Shown here: piece after piece, positions 42,901 through 54,093 of the stretch | Layout of the letters: each line of letters opens with the position of its first letter | Numbering within the stretch: the stretch's first letter is position 1 | Assembly: GCA_021292165.1 (NCBI GenBank) | Contig: CM037878.1 | Span: 196,911,118-196,975,117 of the forward strand | Direction of reading: 5' to 3' | Source: Shinisaurus crocodilurus | Lineage: Eukaryota; Chordata; Lepidosauria; Squamata; Shinisauridae | DNA: 64,000 bases | Translations under genes and position numbers: made by a program | The notes under the pieces: generated by a model | What the model was told of the DNA's origin: nothing | Database searches by the model: none | What the model saw: the letters and a program-made list of their open reading frames with translations, nothing else

Positions 42901-44787
42901 AGTAATCAGTTAAAGCAACTCTAACCTTCTAATTCTAACTGAGGATCTAGATTCTTTCTCCTAACTCCCTGCTGCCCATCAAATTTTTAGAAAGCATTTC
43001 TAAGTTTCCTAGCAAATTTTTATAAAGCCATATTTACCCAGTCAGTGCAGTGGGGCAAAGGATCCAAATGTCTCCAGCCCAACCACCCCAGAGAAGAGAT
43101 GGATGGAAGAAGAAATGGCAGCAACCATACCAGTGACAGTATCAACCCCACAGCCAGAACCCAAAAATATGCATCCCCAGACAACTTTATATAGTGATCA
43201 GGACAGGACCAAGTTTTGTTCTTTAGCATGAGTGTTATGTACAAGTATGCAAGGAGGCATACATGTAGATCATGGATGTCCATCATCTGTCTGGTTAATG
43301 GGAGAATGCCACCAGGATCCTGCTGCCTGGCAAATTTTTGCAGAGGTCATTTTGACATACTTCAACAATTTCCCCCAGTCTAATAATATTTATGATTCTG
43401 CATTCTCTGTGAACCTGTTGTGGTGCCCCTTAGCTTCTTACTAGTTGACATGAGTTATCAGGACCTCACTATCAACCAGAATGCCAAGGTCTAACTTCAG
43501 CTGACACTTAAGATTTAGCAAAGCTCCAAGCAGTTTACACAGAGGTTGATTTTTCCACAGTGGGCATCCATCTTAATCCATCATGACTGCCCTAGGACTT
43601 GCAGAATCCAGTTGCCCCTTCTGTCTAGCAAGGCCAAACGAACAAGTGGAAAGTAATTGAACCTCTTTGTTCCCCCCCTGCTTTCCTCCTGCTTAAAATC
43701 CCCCCCACACACTCTGTTTGCTCCATGGGAGAAAAATGCATGTACTGGTCCTAATCTGGAGTCTTGAATTTGGCTAATCCCCCTTTTAAAGCACCTAAAT
43801 CTAAACTTATAAGGTTGTATATATCACACAAGCAGACAACACTTATAAGATAAGAAAACTTGCCCACGGTAAGGTATGAGACTAGCTCCTAGCATTTTAA
43901 TATTGATCCATGAAACAGATATATAATACAGGATGATAAAATTCCTCCAGGTCTGTCTGCATTTGTTTTCCTGTGGATATCTCAAATCCCCATGAGGTTG
44001 TATTAGCTGCTGCTTGTGCAATGACAGAAGAGGTTAAGTACTACTGTAGAAAAAAGGAGATTTCTGTGACATAAATATATGGTTCAGTGTTTGGGACAGA
44101 ATTAATCTCTGCCAGTTTATACCAGCTGACTAACTGATTTATGGTCTTTGAACTCAGAGCAAGGTCCTCTGTTGCTTTTCTGAGTGCTGAATGTAAACAG
44201 CTTTGCAAAATAAGAAGAGAATGGCTAGATTTTCCGAATGCATTCCTTGCCTTTCAGGCATTCCTGCTTTTTTTTCCGCTTGAGGCACACCGAGATGTTT
44301 TGAAGAAAGGTGCTGCTGTCCATGTTTATTTGGAGGGGGGGGCAGTGTGCCTCCAGTGTCTTTCCTACTAGCATCATAAACTTGTGCAGTGGGCACAAAG
44401 CAGAAGGGTTTGCGGGCTTCCAACTTTTGTTTGAGTTAGGTGATAAAATCCAATCCTTACATTAATTTTAGGAATGAAATGGTTCCCATACTCTTGTTGG
44501 AGAGTGCCGAGGTTGATATCCAATTGATCCATGGGGAGGCAAGGCAAAGAGCTAGCAAGAGCTAGCAAATTAATGGCCAAATATAGGAAAGCAGGAGCAG
44601 GCAGATGCAGGTGAGAAAGCCATGGCGTGCTGACTGCTGATCATAGGCCAGGACTGGTGTGACCAAATTCATAAAGTATGATATATTGCTGCTAGCTGAC
44701 TGGAAGTTTAGGTTAGTAGTCCAATTTGTGTCTGGAAGATCCTAAGAAAGGTGTGAACTCCCAATACTATCTGAAATCTGGCTGAAT
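42901..44787. other. Non-coding DNA, no gene seen
   Basis: Mixed-composition sequence without a recognisable gene, RNA or complete repeat. Small frames (for example 43020-43286 minus) have no family resemblance. Confidence 0.45.
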
Positions 44788-44883
44788 CAGCCTTCCCCAG
44801 CCTGGTGCCCTCCAGTTGTGTTGGACTACAACTCCTACCATTCCCAGCCAGCCATCTGGAGAGCACCAAGTTGGAGAAGGCTG
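44788..44883. mobile_element. Short palindromic MITE, internally deleted, 96 bp
   Basis: The flanks GGCTGAAT and GGCTAAAT match at 7 of 8 positions. The ends CAGCCTTCCCCAGCCTGGTG and CACCAAGTTGGAGAAGGCTG are inverted partners. The central region is shorter than in other copies (GCCAGCCATCTGG junction). Confidence 0.83.
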
Positions 44884-45074
44884 GGCTAAATGCTTAAAGC
44901 TGACAGACTGCTTGCACACAGCTCACATCCAAATGCATCTTTGAGGACTCCTAAGAACATAAGAATTGCTTTGCTGGATCAGAATAACAACAAGCATGAA
45001 GCCAGCAACAAAGCTGTGATTTCCTGGATTTCCCTACCAACAAAACAAAGTGCTATGATGGCTTCAGGGGAGGA

Positions 45075-45215
45075 AGGAGGCCATAGTGCAGTGGTAGAAA
45101 GTCTCCTATTCAACCCCTGGCATCTCCAGTTAAGAAAGGTGTCAGGTAGTAGTAAGGTATCTACCCAAGTCCCTTGGAGAGGCACTGTCAGTCAGAGTAA
45201 ATGGTGCCATTGCTC
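45075..45215 (+). mobile_element. tRNA-derived SINE, second type, decayed
   Basis: The order TAGTGCAGTGGTAGAAAGTC, TTCAACCCCTGGCATCTCCA, CTTGGAGAGGCACTGTCAGT matches the SINE at 42.05 kb. Just upstream, 44951-44985 (AAGAACATAAGAATTGCTTT) is a fragment of another common repeat. Confidence 0.65.
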
Positions 45216-45394
45216 AAATTATGGGCTTCTCAACTGTACTGCACTCCTCCCTGTAATTTGACCACTTGGATGCTGCTGGTCTAGAATGACCAATGGTAGG
45301 GTTGTGTTCACTGGATACCAACAGCAAGTGCTTCTTTTGCTAAAGCCAGGGGTGGGTTGTCAGGTTTTAGTATGGGGTGCAAAACGAGAATGTC

Positions 45395-45655
45395 TCCTGA
45401 CATGGTCTCAAAGTGTCTGTGACTCACACAGAGTCTTGTGACAGTTTAAAGACAACACGTTATTAAAGTGTTGCGTAATTGTTGCAAGTGTTGCGTAATT
45501 GTTGTGTAACTATTTATAGTACGGTCAATTAGTATAAAAGGAGCAACACTATTGTGTTTTCATCACATCACTTCTCTTCACATCTTTCCTTGTCATCTTC
45601 TTCTTCACTGAACAACTCTGCCTCTGAGATTGCTCTGAGATGATGTAATGAGACA
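45395..45655 (+). other. LTR-like promoter segment, unassigned
   Basis: A TATA-like AGTATAAAAGGAGC lies near 45531. It is preceded by two near-identical units GTGTTGCGTAATTGTTG (about 45469 and 45488) and followed by a pyrimidine-rich stretch. This resembles the U3-R region of an LTR, but I could not place its ends or a poly(A) signal. Low confidence. Confidence 0.3.
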
Positions 45656-45818
45656 GAGTCATCTCTTCTGCGTAAGAGATGCCTGCATTCCTTGCTTTTC
45701 CCATGTACTTGGCCCTACAATGATTAAACTCTTTAGCTCAACAAACTGCTGCTCTTTCCTCTTTCCATCTGTGGTACTGGGGGTTACAGCTGGGAAAGCT
45801 TTGATCCTCAGTCAATCT

Positions 45819-45948
45819 CACATGGGCAACTTGTGGCCCTCCAGAAGTTTTCATGTATAATTCCCATGATCCCTCACAACTATGCTGGCTAGGGCTGATG
45901 GGAGTTGTAGGCCAATGCATCTAGAGGGCCACAAGTTGCCCACCCCTG
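45819..45948. mobile_element. Short palindromic hAT-type MITE, 130 bp
   Basis: Inverted ends GGGCAACTTGTGGCCCTCCA and GAGGGCCACAAGTTGCCCAC finish in CCCCTG. The interior includes GGCTGATGGGAGTTGTAGGC. The left terminus has mutated from CAGGGG to CACATG and no TSD is visible. Confidence 0.78.
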
Positions 45949-46307
45949 GCATAAGAAATGAAAAAGATCTTCAGCTCAAAGCTTCAGGCTTAGTGAACAC
46001 TTCAACAAAAAACTACAACAGTCTATTGTAAGAATGAATTATATGCTTAAATAGTTCAGGGCACTTTATATTTATCAATTCAAAATAATTTCCTGATAGG
46101 CTGCAATCCTATGGTCTCTGAGAGAGCATCCCAGGGGCCATAGGGTTTTTGTGATCTCCCTCTCTGAGGGTGGACAGTAGGCAGGGCTACTGGTGATCTC
46201 TTGCATGCCATCCTAAGATTCACAGGTCAGTCAACACTCCTAACATCAACCCTGCTTTGCACTAACCAGGATCTACTGGCTTGTAGAGCTGAACAGGTTA
46301 TGGCTGT

Positions 46308-46582
46308 TAGGACTGGCCCTACCATTAGGCAGAGCAAGGCAGCTGCCTGAGGCAGCATGTTTGGGGTGTCATGAAAAGGCAGCAAATTGTTAGTTATCTG
46401 ACTTATTATTGTTGTATATTTACTCCCAGGGAGAGGTGCTTGTGAGAGTGTGTGTCTCAGGTGCCAAAATAACTCGGCCAGCCTCTTGAGTACTATACAC
46501 TTTGACGGAGTGTGTGTGTGTGTGTGTGTGTGTGAGATTTGCACTTCTGCTTCAGGCAGAAAAAGATCTTGGGCCAGCCCTA
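46308..46582. mobile_element. hAT-type element, 275 bp, AGGCAGCTGCCT motif
   Basis: The flanks ATGGCTGT and GTGGCTGT match at 7 of 8 positions. The ends TAGGACTGGCCCTA and GGGCCAGCCCTA are inverted partners. Inside lie CCATTAGGCAGAGCAAGGCA and GCTGCCTGAGGCAGC. The layout is similar to the termini of the 537-bp element at 10.84 kb (TACCGCTAGGCAAACTAGGC), so the two are probably related families. It contains a (TG)n run at 46510-46534. Confidence 0.82.
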
Positions 46583-46749
46583 GTGGCTGTACAACTCCCC
46601 CCTCCTCCAACCCTTCAAACATTTACAATAAAAAGCAGAGTGGTTGCAACAACATGGTACCATGGGGTTTAGGCCATCACCAACTTCACCCGCTCTCAGC
46701 TTCAGCTGGTGACTCCTATTTTGGTGGGGCTCCTTTTCCTTTGCAGGTT

Positions 46750-47220
46750 TTGCAGGTTTTATTTGGAGCGTCTTAAGAGCTATCCATGGTGCTCCATGTG
46801 GTGAACCTATTTTGGGGACAGAGTACAGCACCATGGAGAGCTCCTATGAAAGACAGCGCACAGCCAATCCCCTTCGCCACTGCTGCAGCAGCGCTCCCTA
46901 GCAAGAGCAGGTTTAACCCAACCTTGCTAGGGAGCGCGGCGGCGGCTCCTCCCAGACCCCAGCTTGCCCCCTTCTTTCGCTGGGTGTGGTGCCCACAGGT
47001 GCCACACTGAGCAAGAGGAAGGGGGCATTCTCTCTGTCACCGGCGTGCTGGTGCCTGAGAGAATAAGCCCCCACCCACCGTAGGAGTAGCTTTTATTCTC
47101 TCCTGAGGTGGGTGGGGGCTGCCTGTGCCCAACCATTAGTCAGGCACAGCCAAGGCCTGGGGCAACTTTAAGCCCACAGAGCCTTGGTGGGCTTTAAGTG
47201 TTGTGTGAACCCGCCCATTG
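46750..47220. repeat. Cluster of GC-rich inverted repeats
   Basis: GCGCTCCCTAGCAAG and CTTGCTAGGGAGCGC (15-bp exact arms) lie near 46889-46936. GAGAATAAGCCCCCACCCACC pairs with GGTGGGTGGGGGCT around 47059-47117. Further out, ATCCATGGTGCTCC pairs with CAGCACCATGG. The stack resembles a foldback element, but its outer ends and TSD are not resolved. Confidence 0.5.
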
Positions 47221-47227
47221 AGTAATG

Positions 47228-47362
47228 CGGGGCAGGCAGCCTGATGCCCTTCAGATGTTTTGGACTACAACTCCCATCAGCCACAGTCAGCATAGCCAAT
47301 GATTGGGGGCTATGGGAGTTATAGTCCCAAACATCTGGAGGGTAATGGGTTGCCTACTCCTG
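47228..47362. mobile_element. Short palindromic hAT-type MITE, 135 bp
   Basis: The flanks GAGTAATG and GAGCAAGG match at 6 of 8 positions. The interior CTTCAGATGTTTTGGACTAC and TAGTCCCAAACATCTGGAGG are inverted partners. The right end is GGTTGCCTACTCCTG. Confidence 0.78.
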
Positions 47363-48392
47363 GAGCAAGGGGAGACAAATGGGGAAATGAATACCATTGG
47401 GATATAGGAATAATTGTACATACAGAATTATGCGAGTTTCCTGACTAAACCTTTGCTAAGTAGAAAACGTAAATATATTACGTTCCTGGAATTTAATACA
47501 ATAATGGCTCATGCTGATGGCATTTCTTGGCAGTTAACAATCAGTTGACCATTGGCCTCACCACTCACTAACTGGAAATGTCTGACCTTGAGGTTGTTGT
47601 TTTTTCTCCTATAACTCTAAGTGAAAACATATCATTGTCTTTTTTTAGCTGCTCTTATCAATTGTATCTCATATTCTACATCCTTAGTGATGCAATGCAG
47701 TTCGTTATACTGTCCCTTTCCCTGAGAACTGAATTATTGGTATAATAGTCAGTGGAAAAGCAGAGCTTCAGTGTCAGTTTTAAATGTATACATTCTCGCC
47801 AAATGATATTTCTGTCCTTTGTCTGGGATTTATGTTCTTCTCACTGGCAGCTCTACTGGTGTATAGACTTCCAGTTATAAAGGCTTTGGAGCATTTATAG
47901 CTGTCAGTGATGCGTAGATATTACAGCCCATGCTGTGGCAAGTAGCTCATTTTGTCAGGTTTTTAAGAAGTTGTTAGCCACGTTAGTTGTAATATGGTAA
48001 AAACCCAAACAAACCAGTAAATAACAACTGTGTCCTGCAGAATTCAGCATTAGTGTTGCTTGCCCTCTATTTCCTAGACACCTGCAAAATGCTGATGTCT
48101 TGACCCAAAAACTTTGACAGTGGGACCCAAGCATCTTACTGCCTGCACAGCCATGGGGGTTGCCAGAAATTAGAATTTCTTGCCTTCCTTTCTCTGCTCA
48201 GTCAGTACCTGCTTGCCCAACCTTGAACCATCTTGACAGCCTTTCCTGGATCACTCAGTTATATATTCAATGAGCTGCACACAACAAAATGATTTCGGTG
48301 CTGCCATCATTATTAGCTTTATCTAAAGACATCAGTAAACATCTTAGGTAAATAAACTGAGCATGAAGTTTTACAACAGTGCTGTTTGGTGC

Positions 48393-48545
48393 CCCCAACT
48401 GAAAAGTTCAGTATGTAAGCAGGGTCAGGCCTGGTTATTACTTGGATGGGAGACCCCTCCTCTAGTTTCCTGCATTGAGCAGGGGGTTGGACTCGATGGC
48501 CTTGTAGGCCCCTTTCAACTCTATAATCTATGAATCTATGAATCT
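48393..48545 (+). mobile_element. 5S rRNA-derived SINE with CR1 tail
   Basis: The left part contains TAAGCAGGGTCAGGCCTGGT and then ATTACTTGGATGGGAGACC, which match the 3' half of vertebrate 5S rRNA, including its internal promoter region. It passes directly into TAGTTTCCTGCATTGAGCAG and the CR1 terminus GGCCTTGTAGGCCCCTTTCA, ending in three ATCTATGA-type units. A 5S head with a LINE tail defines the SINE3 type. The 5' third of 5S is missing or diverged. It is probably mobilised by CR1 enzymes (inference). Confidence 0.85.
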
Positions 48546-48549
48546 ACTC

Positions 48550-50190
48550 TTAGGAAAAAAGAAATGGGTGGGAGCCATTTGCAATTCATTTGTTGAAAAC
48601 TCTTAATATTTGTTGTTATATGAAATACACTGCAGTGTCTGGTGCAAGGGTTAAGACAGCTAGTTAATTAAATAGGTATCCCTTAGGAATGAAAACGCTA
48701 TATTAAACAAACTAGGCCACATGCATTCATAACAACTTCCTTGTTATCAAAATATTGGCCATTATGCTTTTTTTTTTTTTTTTTTTAAAGGAAAGAAAGA
48801 AATCCTTTAAAGAAATAGGCACACAACATTTGAGTGGGAGAAGATGGATAACCAAGGAAACAGAACTGTGGGAGGAACATTAAACTTGTGATACAGTAAC
48901 TAAAGAATTACACAAAAAAGGAAAATGGCAGACTATTCAAAATATGTGCAGAAATAGCGCACGCACGTGCGCACACGCAAAGTTCTCCATTGACAATGAA
49001 AGATGAATAACTGAAATTCTGCTCTAGAGTAAATCCAAATCCAAACCTAACTTTTCATGAGTAGATGAGATTATACTTATTAGCAGTTTCCCCTTTATTT
49101 TGGTTTCTTCCATTCAAGCACCGGTGTCTTCTTAGTATATATAAAAGCAGCCTTCTGAACTATATCTTCATCCTAGAACTGTGCAAACTATAAGGTGCAG
49201 GGGGAAAAGTATAACTCTACTCTAGGAAAACCATGATTTCTCGAAGTCTGTGGTTGTTTTGTTGAGGTTTTTCTATGATTAATTCCCCTTGGGATCACAA
49301 CCATTCACACAACTATTTTCTCATAGCTGACACAGTATTATTTGGGGGGCACAGTATCTGTTCTGTGAATGCAACCAGCCATCTTCAACAACTTGAAGAT
49401 ATCAGTTCATATGTTCCAGAAAGCTTTAAAAATGGCTTGAGCCAGGACATGATGAGCTATGCTATAGTCTCAGCAGCATATGTTAAATTTTTCACTAGAC
49501 TTACTATTATTTCAAGCATAGTTTCGGTGAAGGGCCTGGTACTTTTCTGTCTCACAAAGCCTATATTAATATTATTAGTTGAACTATATAGGTTTGAGAA
49601 GGATTTATTGTTTAAAATCTTGAAGGATAGCTTAATATTGCACCAGCTGTGGATTTTTTTTCTTTTCTTTTTTGGTGATTCAGTAGTTTGGAATCAATCA
49701 CAGTGGTGCATTTTTCTATTGGCAAGTTGGAGCTTACCCATTCACACTGCAGTAAAACTTTCATTTCTGTCCCTGATGGGTTGCAGAATAAGACAATAAA
49801 CCTATCATATCACTATTGAAGAAATGTATATAGCCCATTCCCAGACCTAGGTCAATGTGACACATGAAGAAAGATAAGGAAATGTTTCTGAAATTGGACT
49901 CCTAAATCTTTTTAAACACACCTTTTGGAAACTCTGTAGACACTTATAAATTATAGCAAAGTTCAAGTAGTGGGCAAAGTGGTGTTAAAATAGTCATAGG
50001 GGAACAAAAACATAATCCATCATTTCAAGATCATCAATATATCTGTAGGTAACTGGTGTTTCTTTCATTTGCCATTAACCAAGAAGAGGAGAACATGACC
50101 ATTCCTGTTAGTTGTGGCTAAACATAATACAGAAGGAAGTAGAACGATCAGTAGAGATAAGGCATTCTTATTTGTGTCTTCTCCTGTCAT
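48550..50190. other. AT-rich non-coding DNA
   Basis: A T-run lies at 48770-48786. A 174-codon frame at 49275-49799 is hydrophobic in its second half but shows no recognisable family, splice context or paralogue, so I do not call it a gene. Confidence 0.45.
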
Positions 50191-50194
50191 ATAC

Positions 50195-50263
50195 TTCCCA
50201 TAAAGAAGAGAGAGCTTTGGCTATTGGGTGGTATAGAAAATAATAAATAAATAAATAAATAAC
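50195..50263 (+). mobile_element. L2 3'-terminal fragment
   Basis: GAGAGAGCTTTGGCTATTGG followed by GTGGTATAGAAAATAATAAA and AAAT units matches the L2 terminus (compare 25450-25490). Only the last 60-70 bp are present. Confidence 0.7.
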
Positions 50264-50961
50264 CTCTGGAATAGTTGTGGGATCAAAGAAGAACTTCATT
50301 AGATTCTTCTGTTATACTTATGAAATTCTATGTGCACATCACACATGGGTTTCTAGACTGGGGCAAAATCCCATACCAACCTACTCATAAACCAGTTTTA
50401 GAGAACACAGTGGGACTCTTTCCTTACACCATATATGTAGGAGTGTAGCCTTAACTTTTACAAATGGCTCCATTTCCTTCCCTCACCCCCTGCAAAGTAC
50501 AAGATTAAATGCACTAGATTGTTATATAACTAACAATGTGCTAGTTCAATAGCAACAGTTCAGCAGCAGGGCAATTGAATAATAAGATAGATCTGAACAC
50601 TTGAATACTAGTGACTGAACTGGTTAGTGACCATTGAGTCAGTCGCTTCATTGAATGTCCAATGGCCCCTTCAGTGTTGTAACTGCCTGTATACAGGTTA
50701 TTCCTGCTCACTCAAAGGTGTGGTTAAAATATTCAAGTAAACCAAAGGATACTTTGGTGGTGGTGCTGCAACAGTGCTCCTGCTTTTCTTTGTGGAGAGA
50801 TAGCCAAATGTGAATGGCTCTGAGTTGTCTAGTAGGGACACCCTGACCCATCTGCCTGTCACTGCAGTGGTACTGATGGGGCCTCCAAGATCAATCTCGT
50901 ACTTTGATTCCAGATACGCTTCTCGTCATATGATTCTTTTTACTGGTGAAACAAGGATTGA

Positions 50962-51557
50962 CCTGGTTCACACATAATGGTGGCAAACCATGAGTTAATT
51001 AACTCATAATTTGCCACAGCGCATACTGGGCGTGTTCTATGGCCATTTTGAACATTCAACTCCTGATCAGGCCAATCTGGGGTTGCTACATGACATCCGA
51101 ACCTGGACACTATAGGTTAATTGTGGGCTAAACATCCCACGGTTAACATACAATTATTAGTTAGGTTAACTGTGGGTTGTTTAACCCACAATTAACTTAC
51201 AGTAATACCTTGGATTGCAAGTAACTTGGTCTGAGAGCATTTTGCAAGACAAGCAAATTTTTAAATATTTATTTAAAAAAATTTGACTTGATATACAAGC
51301 AACGTCTTGCAATACAAGTACTGTAGTACGACTTCAATTAAAAATCTCTGTACAAATTTTTTTTGGGGGGGATTTCGTTTTGATATAAGAGTGTTTTGGA
51401 TTACAAGCACGTTTCCGGAGCGAATTATGCTCTCAATCCAAGGCATGACTGTATAATGTCCAGGTTCAGACATCATGTAGCAACTGCAGAATACTGCAAG
51501 TCACACAGAATATTGAAAATGGCCACCCAGCATGCACCACCATTATGTGTGAACAGC
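50962..51557. mobile_element. Long foldback element, split by a mariner-type MITE
   Basis: The left end TTCACACATAATGGTGG pairs with CCACCATTATGTGTGAA on the right. Further inside, GTTGCTACATGACATCC and GAACCTGGACACTATA pair with TAATGTCCAGGTTC and ATCATGTAGCAAC. The centre has smaller hairpins (TTAACTGTGGGTTG, TTTAACCCACAATTAA). Removing the mariner-type insertion at 51200-51451 restores the symmetry. It is non-coding and I could not name the family. Confidence 0.8.
51200..51451 (+). mobile_element. Mariner-type MITE, copy 2
   Basis: TA lies at both sides (51198-51199 and 51452-51453). The left end CAGTAATACCTTGGATTG and the right end CAATCCAAGGCATGACTG are inverted partners. Internal motifs CAACGTCTTGCAATACAAG and GATTTCGTTTTGATATAAGA are shared with the copies at 30.66 and 63.6 kb. 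Confidence 0.9.
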
Positions 51558-51579
51558 CCCACTGACTCAGCTCAATGTT

Positions 51580-54093
51580 CAGTTCAGCTTTGTTGAAGCA
51601 GTTGCATGTTTGTTTCACCACATGCACAGACCCTGGCTTACCACTGCCAATCTACTATTGGAAGATATGCAAATGTGTACTAAACTGTGCTAATGCATTT
51701 CATATTTGTGTCTGAGAATCCTTTAAACATTCTCCAGGTTTCTTCAAAATGAACATTCAGTCCGAATCTTTGAAGGTCATCTGTCACTGTTAATAGCAAT
51801 GTCAATCATTGTGGTATAAAAGGAAATGTGAATGTCCAATTATCTTGCTGTGAAGTACTATGACTTGAAGGGTGTGATAGCACAGTACTTATGAGGCACT
51901 GAGAGGTGAGCTATCAGAGAATCGGGGAGAGAGAGAGAGAGTGAGAGAATTTAGAGTTCAGTTCCACTTAATTTTAAGATGAGTTATGTCATACTCCATG
52001 ATAAAGCATAGTCCCTTTTTACAATATGCCCTGAAGAAGATGATGTCCAGGCTGAACATTTGCACGTACCAGTTCAAATTATTCCACAGAACAGCACCAT
52101 ATTAACAGCCCAGTTCTCATTATTACATTTTCATACAAACCAGATTTGTGTATTGAAGAATAAGGTAGGAGCTAACAGCTATGCAAGAGCAAAGTCTCAC
52201 CCCAAGAGGAAACCTTTCTCTTGGTCTGATCCAAAATATATACTCAGGAGACCACTCTTGCGTTACTCTATGCACACTTTTTTCCATGCACATTGTATGA
52301 AAGCAGTACCAAAAATTGGCTCTAACTCTTTAGGTTGGTTGTTTTTTTTAAAGCCTCCTTTATTACTCTCTTGCTGAGAGTAGCTTATACTTCATCTAAC
52401 ATAAAATTAAGCACTTCCCACTCAAGAAGGACTCCCTTTGTCTATGGCCAGCCAAGCTCAATGCTGGGACTCACATCAACTCCCTTAGCACATGCTCCTT
52501 TTAGCCTACTGACACAGCAGTTGCCTTCCTTCTGATTCAGACATAAGGGAACAGGAGAGTGAACACTGTTTCCAGGAATCAATAGATTAGTGCAATATGG
52601 TTGCCACTGAAATGTCAACCATCATTTATTTGTTGTTGTTGTTGTTGTTTTAAAAAACGTGCTTAATCATTCTGACAGGAAAAACACATTAAACATGCAG
52701 CCATTTGTTTCAGTACAATTTCTGTAAAAAATAAATAATATCTATATCAGATCTTACTTTTAAGAGCATGTGGAGGCCACAGGCTTCCCCTGCCCTGAAT
52801 TGGGCACTATTGCTGAATGCATGGATTTCCTTCTATGATGAATGCAGAAAGCCAGCCTTGGGGTCTGTATATTCTGCATTGATCCTATGCTGGTACCTGT
52901 CAGCCATGTGGACTGGAGGAGAGAGACAAGTGTGGATTGAAGCATCCTGCAAGTCTAGACTTCGGAGATGAGAGGCACTTAAAGCAGTGTACCCAGTTCC
53001 AATATTCAGGCTGTCTAGATTTGCCTTAATATTGCCATATTTTAATCTAATGTAGTTATGACTTTAACTCTCAAGCAACTTGTATTCCAAGAGCTGATTG
53101 TACACAGATTGGACATGGTCTGCCCAACGTTATATCCTTTTGATTTCAATGGGAGAGTTAAGCATATGCTAGCATTTGTACTGAAATTGTGGGCCTTAAA
53201 AGAAGCTTAACTTGGCTAGATCATATCTGTTACCGCTCAAGTCGCTACTGTCAGCAGCAGCAGCAACAATGTCACTGCTTCCCTACAGAACAGATCATTA
53301 TTTTCTTTGCAATCTCAAGCCATCACTTCCTATGACGAGCTTTTTTCTTCTCAAAATTCACCTCCCCTTCTTACATGGTCTGCTTCATTTCTGCTTTTTC
53401 TTACAATCCTTTCCTAGATTCATTTCTTTTGAACTGTAATAGTGTATGTGTGTGTGTGTGTATGTGTGTGTGTATACTGCTCATATTTCAACTCCTTAAA
53501 ATAAAGCTGTATGCAGTCATAAACTGATGATTAATGACATAGTATTGGATCTGGAGTTAAAGACGGTATCACCCATATACCACTAGACGAGCCTTCCCCA
53601 GCCCCTGGTGTCCTCTCCAGATGTGTTGGACTGCATCTCCCATAATTTCCAGCTCTTTTCAGTCTTCATGGGCTTTGTCTTTCTTTTGTTCAAATTATGG
53701 ATCATAGCATTTACTATGATGACATAATTACCTGGTACTTTGGAGAAGAGCTGTCAGTTATATAGAGTTCTTTTTCTAGATGCAGTGTAAAGTGCAGTAA
53801 TTCCATTTCATGCAGTATGTTCCATTTCTATGTCATATGGAAGCAGCAGGCAACCAACTGAAGGGTTATTATCTTGCTTGACAGCACCATTCTTCCAGAT
53901 CTTTTTACTCATCAGCATCAATGTTTGGAGCCAGCAGCAAACATCTGCCCAAGACACAGCGTGCTGTCTGTTCACAGGCACAGGCACACAAATAAAACAG
54001 TGCTTCTGCATTTGGAAGGCCAATCAACAAAGTGGCTATCTTGTGCTTTAAGCAGCACATTATCACCCATTTGCGTGTGTATAGGTGAGATAA
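51580..54093. other. Non-coding DNA with a half MITE
   Basis: Positions 53588-53650 (GAGCCTTCCCCAGCCCCTGG, CAGATGTGTTGGACTGCATC) are the left half of a short palindromic MITE. (TG)n occurs at 53443-53475 and (GTT)n near 52631-52650. No gene was recognised. Confidence 0.45.

Noticed and set aside
48410..48456. 5S rRNA gene
   Set aside because: Only the 3' half is present and it is fused to a CR1 3' end, so it is a retroposon and not an rRNA gene.
49275..49799. 174-codon open frame with a hydrophobic C-terminal half
   Set aside because: No recognisable domain, no paralogue in the window and no supporting splice context. A frame of this length is expected by chance in AT-rich DNA of this size.
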